A program made the translations under genes and the position numbers. Below the pieces are notes generated by a model. The model was not told the origin of the DNA. It searched no databases and saw nothing but the letters and a program-made list of their open reading frames with translations. Source: Acinetobacter sp. ANC 4910 (GTDB taxonomy: Bacteria > Pseudomonadota > Gammaproteobacteria > Pseudomonadales > Moraxellaceae). Taken from it: DNA of 64,000 nucleotides. The stretch is from NCBI RefSeq assembly GCF_004331035.1, contig NZ_SJNT01000008.1:62001-126000 (forward strand), written 5' to 3'. Every line of letters begins with the position of its first letter. Position 1 is the first letter of the stretch. This document shows, in pieces, positions 36,099 to 45,907 of the stretch.

Positions 36099-36664
36099 TA
36101 CCAACTTTCGCTCCCTGTTGCAGATGTCCCACAATCGGAATATGTTACATTTGCTCTTGTTTTATTTTTGCAACGTAAACCAGAACTGGTCATCAAAAAA
36201 TTAAAGTTCTTTGCATCACTGGTTTCAGCAATCATTGCCCAACGCCGTGCTCTAATTGCTGGCGAAGCGGTCGTATCAGTTAATAACTTGGTCGTATCAT
36301 CTCCATCGCGAATGGTAATGGTATATTTGATGCCTGAACCAGTTGCCCCTCGAGGTAATGTGACTGAAGTCATTGCACCTGTAACCCCATAAACAAAATT
36401 GGGGTCAAAACCTCTATACGAAAAGTTACGAGACTTATGTCTCTCTAATTGTTCCGCTATTTTTTGCAACTCTTGTTGAGCTAATGCAGCATCTGCACGG
36501 CGTACATAATTCAAATAGCTTGGTATTGCAATCGCAGCAAAAATTGCCACGATCACAACAACAATCATTAATTCAATTAAGGTAAAACCTTGTTGTCCCC
36601 GCCCTAGACGACAACCCCAAATGGAATGTAATTTAGGGAACCTATATTTATTTATTGTGCCCAT
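36098..36664 (-). CDS. Type IV minor pilin (PilE/ComE-like) with long leader
   Basis: 188 residues. Class III signal GQQG then [20 protein letters not shown]. The leader before the cleavage site is 26 residues, much longer than the 5-7 of type IVa pilins; its ATG lies inside the end of pilY1 (overlap of 13 bases), which may explain the extra length. An internal start closer to the cleavage site would need a non-ATG codon. C-terminal Cys pair in GLRCKNK and YSDCGTS. Sits where ComE lies in A. baylyi. Part of the minor-pilin tip complex. Confidence 0.85.
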   Translation of the reverse strand: MGTINKYRFPKLHSIWGCRLGRGQQGFTLIELMIVVVIVAIFAAIAIPSYLNYVRRADAALAQQELQKIAEQLERHKSRNFSYRGFDPNFVYGVTGAMTSVTLPRGATGSGIKYTITIRDGDDTTKLLTDTTASPAIRARRWAMIAETSDAKNFNFLMTSSGLRCKNKTRANVTYSDCGTSATGSESW

Positions 36665-39600
36665 TTTTCATACCACCGTGTTGGGTTAACAATTCGACGG
36701 CATTCCCACTTACCAACACTACCCTGACTGGTACTAATGGTCGATTCACAATCCGTTCCACCTGTACCCGAACCTGTTGGCACCAAGGCAATACCACGGA
36801 TACCTGAACCAATCGGATTATCATTACACTCAGCCACACCAGCAGGGCATCCTGTCGTTTTTGTAACAAATCCTGTCCCACCTTCTCGAGTAATATCAAC
36901 GGCACCGCTCGTAGTCAAACATGCACCAAATGGTAAGCAATACTTTTGACGGTCTGTTTCACCCACCACACGTGGTAAACATGGATTTTGTGGTGCAATA
37001 CCCGTACCTTGCGGGTCATATACTGGAACAAGTAAATTCCCTGTAATCGCCATTGGTTCTTCAAAAGCCTTCATTCCACCTAGTACACGGAAGCTTCCTC
37101 CAGCACGCTCTGTACCAGCTCCATTACTTGAAAGTGAACGATACCAACCATCTTTACTTGCACTTGTACCAATAAAGGTAGATGCAACAACACCTGATAA
37201 TAATTGTGGATTTTTTTGTAAATTCGCGAGGGTCTTATTTTGAGACTCTAAGGTTGGAGAACCTGTAATTAAATTACGCTTAATAAAGTCACGATCAATA
37301 ATACCATATACGTTATTGACCAACCGATCAGTCAAGGCTGTGGTTGGTAACATACCATCACGACCTACACTCGGATAAACATCAAGTGGTGTGCTTCGGT
37401 TACCTGATGCCAAACCAACAAGAATAAATGTGGTCGCCCCTTGATCATGAATCGTTACGGTTGGTGCCTCATAAAAACGTGGATTTTTACCTAAAGTCAA
37501 TGCTGCACCAGTCGTCCCATCCGTCGCAAGATTGGCTAAACGGGCAACACGCACACCAAATGCACTGTAAGTTGACCCGGATAAAGTTTGGCTATTATTT
37601 AAGTCAGCACGAAAGACTTGCCCACCTAAATCACCGAAATAAAGATGATCAATCAGGCCATCTGCATCACGATCCAGTGCACTGATGCGGCTTACCACAC
37701 TGTGCGTCATATTGGCATTATTTGTGTCTGCACCAGTGGAACTTGCCCACCAGATACGTTCACCTGTTTTTGCATCAATAATATAAACTGCATTTCCTTG
37801 AGCAGCTGACTTATTATTACAAGTGGTATCGGGATAATCTGTTGTTGCAACAGTTGCTCCTAAACGGAAGCTAGGGTTTTCATAACATTGATCATAGCCC
37901 CCACCAACAATCATAACGCGACGAATTGCGCCGTTATAACGAATATTTGCCAATACTGGTTTAGACCAAGATTGTCCCATTCGACTGTAATTAGAGATAT
38001 CAGGACCAACTCTAAACAACAACTTCGGACTCGTAGGGGTCAACACATCTAAACCATAATAGCTGCTTCCACCCATGCGTAACCCGCCATAAATATTCAT
38101 TTGGCGTGCTTTAACCATACTACTTTCTGAAGATGATGCAGCTTTTTGAGTTTTATAAGCAGCATCTGCCACCCACGCACCATCCACACCATTTACAGGT
38201 GCATTAGTGTCATCTTGCCCTTTTACCAATGCTTTGGATGATACTGTACCGCGCAATAATTCCGCAGGAACAAAGACCATTTGCTCGACACCTGTATCAC
38301 CATCGACCAAATGCAAACCACCATCCATTGTTCCATACAATACAGATTGGCTACGGGTACTAGTTAATTCACCAGCACTATCTAATGTACCTGAGTAAGT
38401 CAACTGAACAGGAAATGAGTGGATACTTGCACCCATTGCTAAATATGGTGAATTTGGAGTAGTTAAGGTGGCAGGTAAAGCTGTAGCCGTTTCATCTAAA
38501 GGAACACTGTAGCCTAAATAGTTCAACAGTTTTTGCTTTGCCAATAATGGAAAATTTTGAAGTGTCGTTTGAGTACCAAATTGACTCAAAATATAAGTCG
38601 TAATATTTGAAGTAGGTAAGGTTCCACTTGGAATACTGAGTAAGTCTGCGCCATTTGCAGCATTTGTTAACGTTGCTCCTCCAGTTGCAGATACATCCGT
38701 ATACAATCGACGTAAGCGATTCTCATTAGCTGTATATGCATATTGTTTTGGGGTAGCAGTTAAATTTTGCGTTTGACCTAAAATCGGCATTGGAACTTTA
38801 GAATATGCACCACCTAGAGTAATAACGCCACCGTCATCATAACTTTGGTTCTGATAAACACTTGCACTGTTCCAAAGGTCTTTGGTGTTAGTTTGGAAAC
38901 CACCATCCGTATTATAAACCAAGGTTGTTCCATTCGCTGCAGCAAAAGCACCTGCGTTAGTACCTGAAAGTAAAACTTGATATTTCTTTAAGTTCCCAGC
39001 CCAAATAACTTTATTACTCTGTGGGTTTGGCTCTAGAGCACGCAAATAACCATAAGGTTGCAAACCATTTGGATTCAAACTATCCACAGGCACTGAAATC
39101 GCACCCGTAGTTAATGGTTCCAAAGGTGCAGCACCCAAGTTATTAATAAAGGCAACAACACTATCAGTTACCCCTGTCGAACTTTGTGTTGTAAAGAATC
39201 CACCATTACCATAACCAGGATAGGTGACTGAATATGTACCCTGACCTGGCGAACATGCATCATCACCCGCTCTATCTGCCTGCGAACGTGAACTTAACTT
39301 ACATGCATTCTGCACGTAAGACTGGCTCAAACTATTCATTTCATTACCAAAACCCACAAATGCCGTTTGGATAGAAACACCTGCTGGATTGGTAGATGCA
39401 TTAAAGAGTTTTTTGGCAAATTCCCCCATACAGTCCCAACCAGAATCAGTTCCCCCACCAGTTAAGCCACCCGAACAACTAAAATTTGCTCCATAGGTGC
39501 TACCTAATGCAGTAGACATAATTTTTGTTGCTTCACTTGTTGAAGTATTGTTAGCGGCACCGTCCGATAAGACATAAACCCCCTGCCCATCACAAGAGAC

Positions 39601-40581
39601 TCTGTCTGCTACAGCGGGCAAAGGTGATTTATACTGTGCATTCACATTTGAAGCTGTACGATCGACTACAATATCTGGATTAGATATTGTATCGTTAGCT
39701 TTTGAACGCGGCATACCACTATTAGGGTCATAAGTTACAGCTTGTTGGGTCTCCGTAATTCCATAATAAAAATTATCATTTGATTGACTAACCCATGTGA
39801 CTCCTGATGGATTGCCAGGCTGATTCACCCATGTCGGATTAGTATTTGAAGTCTGGTTTGTAGCCTGCCCCGTTGTTACCGTTGGGTTCCCCCAGTTACT
39901 ACATGTTTGGGTACCATTTGTGAAATTTGTTGCATTCCATGCAGCACAGGTATACGAGTAATAAGTATAATCATAAGTATAGCGATTAGGATTACGACTT
40001 GTTCGAGTCGTAGTATAAGAACGCTGCATTAATTTCGTATATTTATCAATCGAATAATTAGTTGAAGTTTCAGAATATGTGGTGGTTCCCATTAAGTATG
40101 CTGCCGCCTCAGCATATGCATGTGCTGTAGGCGTATAACTATTTGCAGTCAAATTCTGAACAGCTAGTTTTAGCTTATAGCGTTGAGAACCAACAGTATT
40201 TAAAGTACTCACATCACCTAATGGAGCAGCAGGGACCAAGATATTACCTGTCTGCCCATCACCACCTGTAGAAAAATTCCCTAACCCAACCCGTACATCG
40301 GTCAAAATAGGATTATTACTCCCTAAAAATGCATACATCCCCTGTTGTAGGCGGTATAAACGTGAGCCTGTTTGGCCTGTATCTGAGTTACCCATCGATC
40401 CTGATGTATCCAACATCATAACAATGGTTTTTTTACCTGCACTTGGTTTTGCATAAATTTGTAAATCTGTCGCTTGAACAACAGATGATGCAATGAGTAA
40501 CGTCCCCGTAAACACTACTGAAAATACAGCACCAGTATGAATATGGGTGCGATCTTTTCGCTCAAACTTATTTGGTTTCAT
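36652..40581 (-). CDS. pilY1: PilY1/ComC-type pilus tip adhesin
   Basis: 1309 residues. Tip-associated protein needed for pilus assembly, surface sensing and, in A. baylyi (as ComC), DNA uptake. After a signal segment (SVVFTGTLLIASSVVQATD) comes a von Willebrand A domain with the MIDAS motif MLDTSGSMG near residue 60. The C-terminal beta-propeller carries the calcium site ALDRDADGLIDHLYFGDLGG, the hallmark of PilY1. The ATG at 40581 has GGGAG eight bases before it; an ATG at 40602 overlaps the pilX stop but lacks a ribosome-binding site. Between the two domains lies a Thr/Ser/Asn-rich variable part. Confidence 0.94.
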   Translation of the reverse strand: MKPNKFERKDRTHIHTGAVFSVVFTGTLLIASSVVQATDLQIYAKPSAGKKTIVMMLDTSGSMGNSDTGQTGSRLYRLQQGMYAFLGSNNPILTDVRVGLGNFSTGGDGQTGNILVPAAPLGDVSTLNTVGSQRYKLKLAVQNLTANSYTPTAHAYAEAAAYLMGTTTYSETSTNYSIDKYTKLMQRSYTTTRTSRNPNRYTYDYTYYSYTCAAWNATNFTNGTQTCSNWGNPTVTTGQATNQTSNTNPTWVNQPGNPSGVTWVSQSNDNFYYGITETQQAVTYDPNSGMPRSKANDTISNPDIVVDRTASNVNAQYKSPLPAVADRVSCDGQGVYVLSDGAANNTSTSEATKIMSTALGSTYGANFSCSGGLTGGGTDSGWDCMGEFAKKLFNASTNPAGVSIQTAFVGFGNEMNSLSQSYVQNACKLSSRSQADRAGDDACSPGQGTYSVTYPGYGNGGFFTTQSSTGVTDSVVAFINNLGAAPLEPLTTGAISVPVDSLNPNGLQPYGYLRALEPNPQSNKVIWAGNLKKYQVLLSGTNAGAFAAANGTTLVYNTDGGFQTNTKDLWNSASVYQNQSYDDGGVITLGGAYSKVPMPILGQTQNLTATPKQYAYTANENRLRRLYTDVSATGGATLTNAANGADLLSIPSGTLPTSNITTYILSQFGTQTTLQNFPLLAKQKLLNYLGYSVPLDETATALPATLTTPNSPYLAMGASIHSFPVQLTYSGTLDSAGELTSTRSQSVLYGTMDGGLHLVDGDTGVEQMVFVPAELLRGTVSSKALVKGQDDTNAPVNGVDGAWVADAAYKTQKAASSSESSMVKARQMNIYGGLRMGGSSYYGLDVLTPTSPKLLFRVGPDISNYSRMGQSWSKPVLANIRYNGAIRRVMIVGGGYDQCYENPSFRLGATVATTDYPDTTCNNKSAAQGNAVYIIDAKTGERIWWASSTGADTNNANMTHSVVSRISALDRDADGLIDHLYFGDLGGQVFRADLNNSQTLSGSTYSAFGVRVARLANLATDGTTGAALTLGKNPRFYEAPTVTIHDQGATTFILVGLASGNRSTPLDVYPSVGRDGMLPTTALTDRLVNNVYGIIDRDFIKRNLITGSPTLESQNKTLANLQKNPQLLSGVVASTFIGTSASKDGWYRSLSSNGAGTERAGGSFRVLGGMKAFEEPMAITGNLLVPVYDPQGTGIAPQNPCLPRVVGETDRQKYCLPFGACLTTSGAVDITREGGTGFVTKTTGCPAGVAECNDNPIGSGIRGIALVPTGSGTGGTDCESTISTSQGSVGKWECRRIVNPTRWYEKWAQ

Positions 40582-40598
40582 TATCGTTCTCCCACTTA

Positions 40599-41426
40599 TC
40601 ATGGCGCTGTGATTTGAATATCACGTTTACGTAAATCAATTTCTTGAACTTGAGTATTCACAGGAATACCATAACTTCTTAAACAGTCAGCAACCGTTCT
40701 TTTTCCAGAAACTGCGTCATCAATATTGTCATTGATATACCCCACTGTACTTGAAGACCCGATACATTCACTCTGTACTGTTGAAAGATTTTCTGTTGAA
40801 TATGCTGGCATAATTGCTGTTGATGTAACACGTACACGAGCTTCAACTTTTCCTTTAGATGTATTTGATTGCAAACTTACATCCGTATCTCGCGCGAGTG
40901 TTGAACCTGGATTTGCATCCGAAATTGCATCTGTTGGAATACGCACAGCAACTTGGGTCACAACTGCCTGACGAGCACTGCCATAATCGGCCTCTAAATC
41001 ACAAAAACCACTGCGATTTGTTTGGGTCGAATCTATCGTCGCTTTGCTATTTGCTGGGTCATTTTTAGCAGGTGGTACTAGCACTGTCGTATCAAGTGCT
41101 GAACCCAATTTGAGATTGGAGGTAGGTCTGTAGCAAAAAATGATTTCTTTACCAGGTGCTACCTTGTTTTCCTCAATAGCCTTACCTATTGCACCACTTA
41201 AAACCGTTAAATCATTATAATTGGCAACGTTTAAAAATTGATTGGTCGGTGTATCACCTGTTTGCAATAAAAGCTGACCCACTTGACTATTGGTTGCGAT
41301 GTTTAAAGATGTGATTGCAACACGAATACCGATGATGCCCACAATAGTAATGAGCAACAACATAAAGAGCACAACTATCAGTGTCGCGCCGCGCTGTGCT
41401 TGGTGAGTTAAAGTACTGTGTTTCAT
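40599..41426 (-). CDS. pilX: Type IV pilus assembly protein PilX
   Basis: 275 residues. Prepilin-like N terminus QRG-ATLIVVLFMLLLITIVGI, without the Glu5 of other pilins, as is usual for PilX. It takes part in the minor-pilin initiation complex with PilV, PilW, FimU and PilY1. Soluble domain with several Cys (FCYRPT, GFCDLE, SECIGS, ADCLRS). Its start overlaps the pilW stop as ATGA. Confidence 0.9.
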   Translation of the reverse strand: MKHSTLTHQAQRGATLIVVLFMLLLITIVGIIGIRVAITSLNIATNSQVGQLLLQTGDTPTNQFLNVANYNDLTVLSGAIGKAIEENKVAPGKEIIFCYRPTSNLKLGSALDTTVLVPPAKNDPANSKATIDSTQTNRSGFCDLEADYGSARQAVVTQVAVRIPTDAISDANPGSTLARDTDVSLQSNTSKGKVEARVRVTSTAIMPAYSTENLSTVQSECIGSSSTVGYINDNIDDAVSGKRTVADCLRSYGIPVNTQVQEIDLRKRDIQITAP

Positions 41427-42409
41427 AGTGCCTCTCCCAAACCATTGCGCAATGTAATATTGGTGGTATATACACGACGAGCAAATTTTGTGGTTGTATT
41501 ATTTAACGTGACATTTTGATTCAAAATTGGAATTTGCTTAGTTAAATCAATAGCCGCGTTATTAGTATTGTCCATTGACCGCACTAAGACCCCAAGTTTT
41601 ACAGAGATAATACGTGGTGGAATTCTAGATGCCGCACGTTCGGTTGTTGCAAGCGTCCGATATTGATTAATTGTGTAATATGCCAAACTACCCGAACCAT
41701 TTCGTACACCCAATTGCACTGTAAAATGATCTACACGTGGAATAATAATTTCTCCCGCGTCACCAAAACCATTAATTGCTGTAGGCGGCAACACAGGTGC
41801 TGTACCTGCAGCTGTTGGTTGATTTGCATCACAAGCTAGTCCATAGTCTGTACCAGAGGTAGCAGTTGCAGGATCTCGTCTAACAAAATATCGTTGTATA
41901 ACATAGTCACCCGCTTGAACATTTGCTCCTTCGCAATTTATCATCGCATTTGGAGAGATGAATTGGATGGTCAACTGGTCGCTAGTAAGGTTAACATTCG
42001 AAAGTCCGCGCCATTCATTTGTTACAGTACTTAAAGTGTCGCCTTGACTGTGGCTTAATAAGCCATTTGAAACAAATGGAGTAGAAGCTGGAATAGGAAT
42101 ATTCGCTGTTGTGACTGTAGCTGTTCTTGCCGTTAGAACTATCCCACCCCATGAGGTCTGTTCATTTAGTTCAGGATTGGTTGTATTGGCGTAATTAGCT
42201 AAACGAATATCTTTAGCAATATAATCCAAACCAAACACACCACTATTTTGTAATTCAGCACTTGCCTCTTGCATGCGGGAAGACAGCAAACCACCAGTAA
42301 ATAATTGAATTGCAGCAGCACTAACCAATAACCCTAAAACTAGGGCAACCATCAATTCAACTAAGGTAAAACCTTGATGTTTTGTCATAGAAACATAGTT
42401 GTTATTCAT
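41423..42409 (-). CDS. pilW: Type IV pilus assembly protein PilW
   Basis: 328 residues. Prepilin motif HQG-FTLVELMVALVLGLLVSA with Glu5, then QEASAELQNSGVFGLDYIAK and DIRLANYAN, typical of PilW. GGAGG lies before the ATG at 42409; a second ATG at 42388 lies closer to the leader but has no such site. One base separates it from pilV, and its stop overlaps pilX. Confidence 0.92.
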   Translation of the reverse strand: MNNNYVSMTKHQGFTLVELMVALVLGLLVSAAAIQLFTGGLLSSRMQEASAELQNSGVFGLDYIAKDIRLANYANTTNPELNEQTSWGGIVLTARTATVTTANIPIPASTPFVSNGLLSHSQGDTLSTVTNEWRGLSNVNLTSDQLTIQFISPNAMINCEGANVQAGDYVIQRYFVRRDPATATSGTDYGLACDANQPTAAGTAPVLPPTAINGFGDAGEIIIPRVDHFTVQLGVRNGSGSLAYYTINQYRTLATTERAASRIPPRIISVKLGVLVRSMDNTNNAAIDLTKQIPILNQNVTLNNTTTKFARRVYTTNITLRNGLGEAL

Positions 42410-42410
42410 T

Positions 42411-42953
42411 TTAATATGCCTCCATCATCAAACAACGTGCAGTATTTACATAAATTCCATTGGATGACATACATTGACTAACATCAGCCGCAGATGACGT
42501 TGCTGTTATCGTTGTATTATCCCATGCAGCATATAAGCATTGTCTTCTAACAGGCGCACTTGAAACACCTGGACATTCCGCCATTGTAATTTTCATCCCA
42601 ATTTCAAATGCTGACTTTGCTGCATTATAGGCATCGTAATTCGCCATTTGCGCTGGGGTACATAATGTTGAAGGATTGAAACAAGATGGAGTTGGAGCTG
42701 TTGGAGTTGCCGTAATAGAAGTATAACCACGAACCGCAGTAGCATAACTAGCTTGACCTGCGCCATTTGCGCGAATATTTTCAGCCAAACCTCTTAGAAT
42801 TAAGATCCCTTGAGATTTAGTCAAAGCTTCAGATGAAGCATCAATTGCACGTAGTTGCAAGGCAACATAGCCTAGTACACCAATTGCCAATAGCAATAAA
42901 GCAACTAGTACTTCCATAAGCCCTACGCCAGCTTGATATTTATTATAGTTCAT
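42411..42953 (-). CDS. pilV: Type IV pilus modification protein PilV
   Basis: 180 residues. Prepilin motif QAG-VGLMEVLVALLLLAIGVLG, with Glu at position 5 and the non-Phe first residue common in PilV. PF12019-like middle IDASSEALTKSQGILILRGL and a Cys-rich soluble domain. The start shares bases with the fimU stop (TAATG). Confidence 0.92.
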   Translation of the reverse strand: MNYNKYQAGVGLMEVLVALLLLAIGVLGYVALQLRAIDASSEALTKSQGILILRGLAENIRANGAGQASYATAVRGYTSITATPTAPTPSCFNPSTLCTPAQMANYDAYNAAKSAFEIGMKITMAECPGVSSAPVRRQCLYAAWDNTTITATSSAADVSQCMSSNGIYVNTARCLMMEAY

Positions 42954-43450
42954 TAGCAGGTTCCTGAACTTTGACTAATTGCACCTAAACGCTGCACGGT
43001 TATCGTTCGTGAATTTCCAGAAGCACAGATATTAAATGAGACCTGAGCATTAGCGCTGCCAGTAGGGTTAAATAATGCTGCAGTGCTACTTGTTGATTGT
43101 ACTGTCACGGCTGGATCCACCTGAACTTGAAAAACGCGATTAATCTGTACTGCTTTTTTCTGCTCGTCATCCATGGATGAATAGTTTGGAATTACTGCAG
43201 TTGCACACTCGTCTTTTTTGAAATCATCATCACTATTGGTTTTATTCGGACATACTGCCACAGTTGTTCGCAATAATGCCGCTTGAGATTTGGCTTGATT
43301 AAGCGTTGCAATAAAGTCGCGCGCGTTACCATTCAATTTTTGTCTTACGACCAAATTCCCAAAAGAAGGCGCCGCCATCGTGGCAATAATTGCCAACACA
43401 GCAATTACCACCATGAGCTCTATTAAGGTGAACCCTCGATTTGTTTGCAT
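42953..43450 (-). CDS. fimU: Type IV minor pilin FimU/FimT (GspH family)
   Basis: 165 residues. Leader [25 protein letters not shown], GspH domain with FGNLVVRQKLNGNARDFIAT and KSQAALLRTTVAVCP, and a final FNICASGNSRT..SSGTC with two Cys. The ATG at 43450 has GGGGAGGG upstream. First gene of the six- to seven-gene pilus operon, transcribed away from ispH's terminator; the operon promoter should lie in 43451-43540. Confidence 0.9.
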   Translation of the reverse strand: MQTNRGFTLIELMVVIAVLAIIATMAAPSFGNLVVRQKLNGNARDFIATLNQAKSQAALLRTTVAVCPNKTNSDDDFKKDECATAVIPNYSSMDDEQKKAVQINRVFQVQVDPAVTVQSTSSTAALFNPTGSANAQVSFNICASGNSRTITVQRLGAISQSSGTC

Positions 43451-43537
43451 ACGCCCTCCCCAAGGCAATTTATCTTTACCCTATTTAAAATCATATTTCT
43501 TTTTTTTACAAAACGAACACAAAAAGGATAAATGGCA

Positions 43538-43574
43538 TAAAAAAACAGATGATTGCCAAAAAGCCATCATCTGT
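43538..43574 (-). terminator. Terminator of ispH
   Basis: ACAGATGAT (43545-43553) / ATCATCTGT (43566-43574) stem, followed on the minus strand by a seven-T run. It separates ispH from the pilus operon. Confidence 0.85.
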
Positions 43575-43614
43575 CAAATCTTTAATAAAAATAAAATGTT
43601 AAGCGATTATCACT

Positions 43615-44565
43615 TTAAGCTTGTGTTACAGGAATACGTAGCTCTTTCGGCAAACTAAAAGTAATATTTTCTTCACGCCCTGCAAGCTCTTCCGGTACTT
43701 TCGCACCCCAATCTTGCAAACGCTGAATGACTTGTTTAATCAAAATTTCAGGCGCAGAGGCACCAGCCGTCACACCAATTTTAGTATTTGCATCAAACCA
43801 ATCTTGCTGTAACTGTTCGGCATTATCAACCAAATAAGCCGCTTTACCCATACGCTCCGCCAGTTCACGTAAACGGTTCGAATTCGATGAGTTTGGAGAC
43901 CCGACGACCAAGACCACATCGCACTGCTCAGCCAAATCACGCACAGCATCTTGGCGGTTTTGCGTGGCATAACAAATATCATCTTTGCGAGGGCCCTGAA
44001 TCTTCGGGAATTTTTTGCGTAGCGCATCAATCACTTTCGCAGTGTCATCAATCGACAACGTTGTTTGCGTCACAAAAGCCACTTTATCAGGATGATGAAC
44101 ATCTAACTGAGCGACGTCCTCTTCATCTTCAACCAGATAAATATCGCCGCCATTTTTTTTGTCATATTGCCCCATTGTGCCTTCCACTTCAGGGTGGCCT
44201 TCATGACCAATCAAAATGGCTTCCACCCCTTCACGGGCATATTTAGTGACTTCAATATGTACCTTGGTGACCAATGGACACGTCGCATCAAAAACTTTTA
44301 AACCGCGATGCTCTGCCTCTTGCTGTACCGCTTTAGATACACCATGTGCGCTAAAAATCACGATATTGTCATCAGGCACTTCATCTAATTCATCGACAAA
44401 AATCGCGCCACGCTGACGTAAATCATCCACCACAAATTTATTGTGTACCACTTCATGACGCACATAAATAGGCGGCTGAAAACACTCAAGTGCACGATTT
44501 ACAATCGCAATGGCCCGATCAACCCCTGCACAAAAACCACGCGGATTAGCCAATACAATTTCCAT
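43615..44565 (-). CDS. ispH: 4-hydroxy-3-methylbut-2-enyl diphosphate reductase
   Basis: 316 residues. Last step of the non-mevalonate pathway, giving IPP and DMAPP. The three Cys that hold the iron-sulfur cluster are in [26 protein letters not shown] and [25 protein letters not shown] and [10 protein letters not shown] are conserved. GAGGG lies before the ATG at 44565; the longer frame begins at a GTG. Divergent from gmk. Confidence 0.96.
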   Translation of the reverse strand: MEIVLANPRGFCAGVDRAIAIVNRALECFQPPIYVRHEVVHNKFVVDDLRQRGAIFVDELDEVPDDNIVIFSAHGVSKAVQQEAEHRGLKVFDATCPLVTKVHIEVTKYAREGVEAILIGHEGHPEVEGTMGQYDKKNGGDIYLVEDEEDVAQLDVHHPDKVAFVTQTTLSIDDTAKVIDALRKKFPKIQGPRKDDICYATQNRQDAVRDLAEQCDVVLVVGSPNSSNSNRLRELAERMGKAAYLVDNAEQLQQDWFDANTKIGVTAGASAPEILIKQVIQRLQDWGAKVPEELAGREENITFSLPKELRIPVTQA

Positions 44566-44700
44566 AAGACCCTCATTGCTCACTTAAATGCACGTCATGC
44601 GAAACTAAATTTATGCAAACTAAAATTCGACTAGCTATTTAGTTTGCAACACATCTACTCTAAAATAGAGAAGATATTTTATCATATCAGGAAAAATATC

Positions 44701-45324
44701 ATGTCGGGTCTCTTGTTTGTCGTTTCTGCTGCGTCAGGAACTGGCAAAACATCTCTCGTAAAAGCCCTACTTGAGCGTGTAAGTAATTTACATGTTTCTG
44801 TATCTCATACCACTCGTGGGCAGCGTCCTGGTGAACTTGATGGTGTGCATTACCATTTCACTCAAAAAGAAAACTTTCTGACTTTAGTGGATCAAGGTGG
44901 ATTTATTGAGTATGCAGAAGTCTTTGGCAATTATTACGGCACTGCACAAGCAACTGTAAAAGAGCAACTCGCCAAAGGACATGATGTTTTACTGGAAATT
45001 GACTGGCAAGGTGCAGAACAAGTCCGCAAATTGTTCCCAGAATCAATACAGATTTTCATTTTACCGCCAAGCCAGTTCGATTTACGCCAACGTCTATCTA
45101 ACCGTGGTACGGACAGTGTGGAAGTGATTGAACATCGTTTAAGTTGTGCAGTCGAAGACATGCAACAATTTGTCAATTTCGACTATGTCATTATTAATGA
45201 TGACTTTAATAAAGCCTTGCATGATCTTGAATCTGTCATTACAGCAAACCGTTTGGTTCTGACGCAGCAAGCCAATCGTCATCAAGACTTAATTCAAAAG
45301 CTAATCACTCCTGTTGAATCGTGA
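44701..45324 (+). CDS. gmk: Guanylate kinase
   Basis: 207 residues. Phosphorylates GMP to GDP. P-loop SAASGTGKTSLV, GMP-binding SHTTRGQRPGELDGVHYHF and YYGTAQATV, lid region IFILPPSQFDLRQRLSNRGT. The ATG at 44701 follows AGGAAAAATATC; the frame upstream (to 44644) is not coding. First gene of gmk-rpoZ-spoT-ridA. Confidence 0.96.
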   Translation: MSGLLFVVSAASGTGKTSLVKALLERVSNLHVSVSHTTRGQRPGELDGVHYHFTQKENFLTLVDQGGFIEYAEVFGNYYGTAQATVKEQLAKGHDVLLEIDWQGAEQVRKLFPESIQIFILPPSQFDLRQRLSNRGTDSVEVIEHRLSCAVEDMQQFVNFDYVIINDDFNKALHDLESVITANRLVLTQQANRHQDLIQKLITPVES

Positions 45325-45403
45325 TTAAAACTTGAGTCTAAACTGAAAGCATTTTATACTGCACAGTCTGTTTCCGCATTTTAGCATTTATACGAGAGCA
45401 CAT

Positions 45404-45685
45404 ATGGCACGCGTAACCGTTGAAGATTGTTTAGACCATGTAGACAACCGCTTTGAGCTTGTACTAGTGGCAAGCAAACGTGCGCGCCAACTCGCACGTC
45501 AAGGTATTGAACCAACTGTAGAATGGGACAACGACAAACCAACAGTTGTTGCTCTTCGTGAAATCGCAATTGGTCACGTTTCAAAAGATATTTTGAAACA
45601 ACGCGAGCAAGACTACCAAACTTCAAGCCTTGATCTTGCACTTTCTGCAAACAATTTGAATTTAGATGGTTTCTCTTTCCAATAA
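45404..45685 (+). CDS. rpoZ: RNA polymerase omega subunit
   Basis: 93 residues. [20 protein letters not shown] opens the protein, followed by [19 protein letters not shown]. Omega helps fold beta-prime and, in gamma-proteobacteria, forms part of a ppGpp site on the polymerase, which fits its place beside spoT. Followed by a terminator. Confidence 0.96.
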   Translation: MARVTVEDCLDHVDNRFELVLVASKRARQLARQGIEPTVEWDNDKPTVVALREIAIGHVSKDILKQREQDYQTSSLDLALSANNLNLDGFSFQ

Positions 45686-45700
45686 GAAAGAAAACCACAT

Positions 45701-45730
45701 AAAAGCCTAGTTTTTAACTGGGCTTTTTTA
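45701..45730 (+). terminator. Terminator after rpoZ
   Basis: AAAAGCC-t-AGTT / AACT-g-GGCTTTT stem with a T-run. It suggests that spoT is at least partly transcribed from its own promoter in the AT-rich 45731-45900. Confidence 0.85.
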
Positions 45731-45907
45731 TGCTTGGAACTTTAATATTTCTTCAAGAACAGTTATAACATTAACTGAAATTACGCTATTTTTTTTAACT
45801 GCCAATTTGCGATTTTTGAATAAAAAATTTGACAAGTTTCGCACTTTGCTTTTTATTAAAAATTGAACCCATTAATCGATTCCTCATGGTATAGGTACAG
45901 GTGTTAT

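Noticed and set aside
36168..40971. Several plus-strand frames opposite pilY1, pilX and a pilin gene
   Set aside because: They are antisense shadows of long genes with clear motifs; none has a ribosome-binding site or domain.
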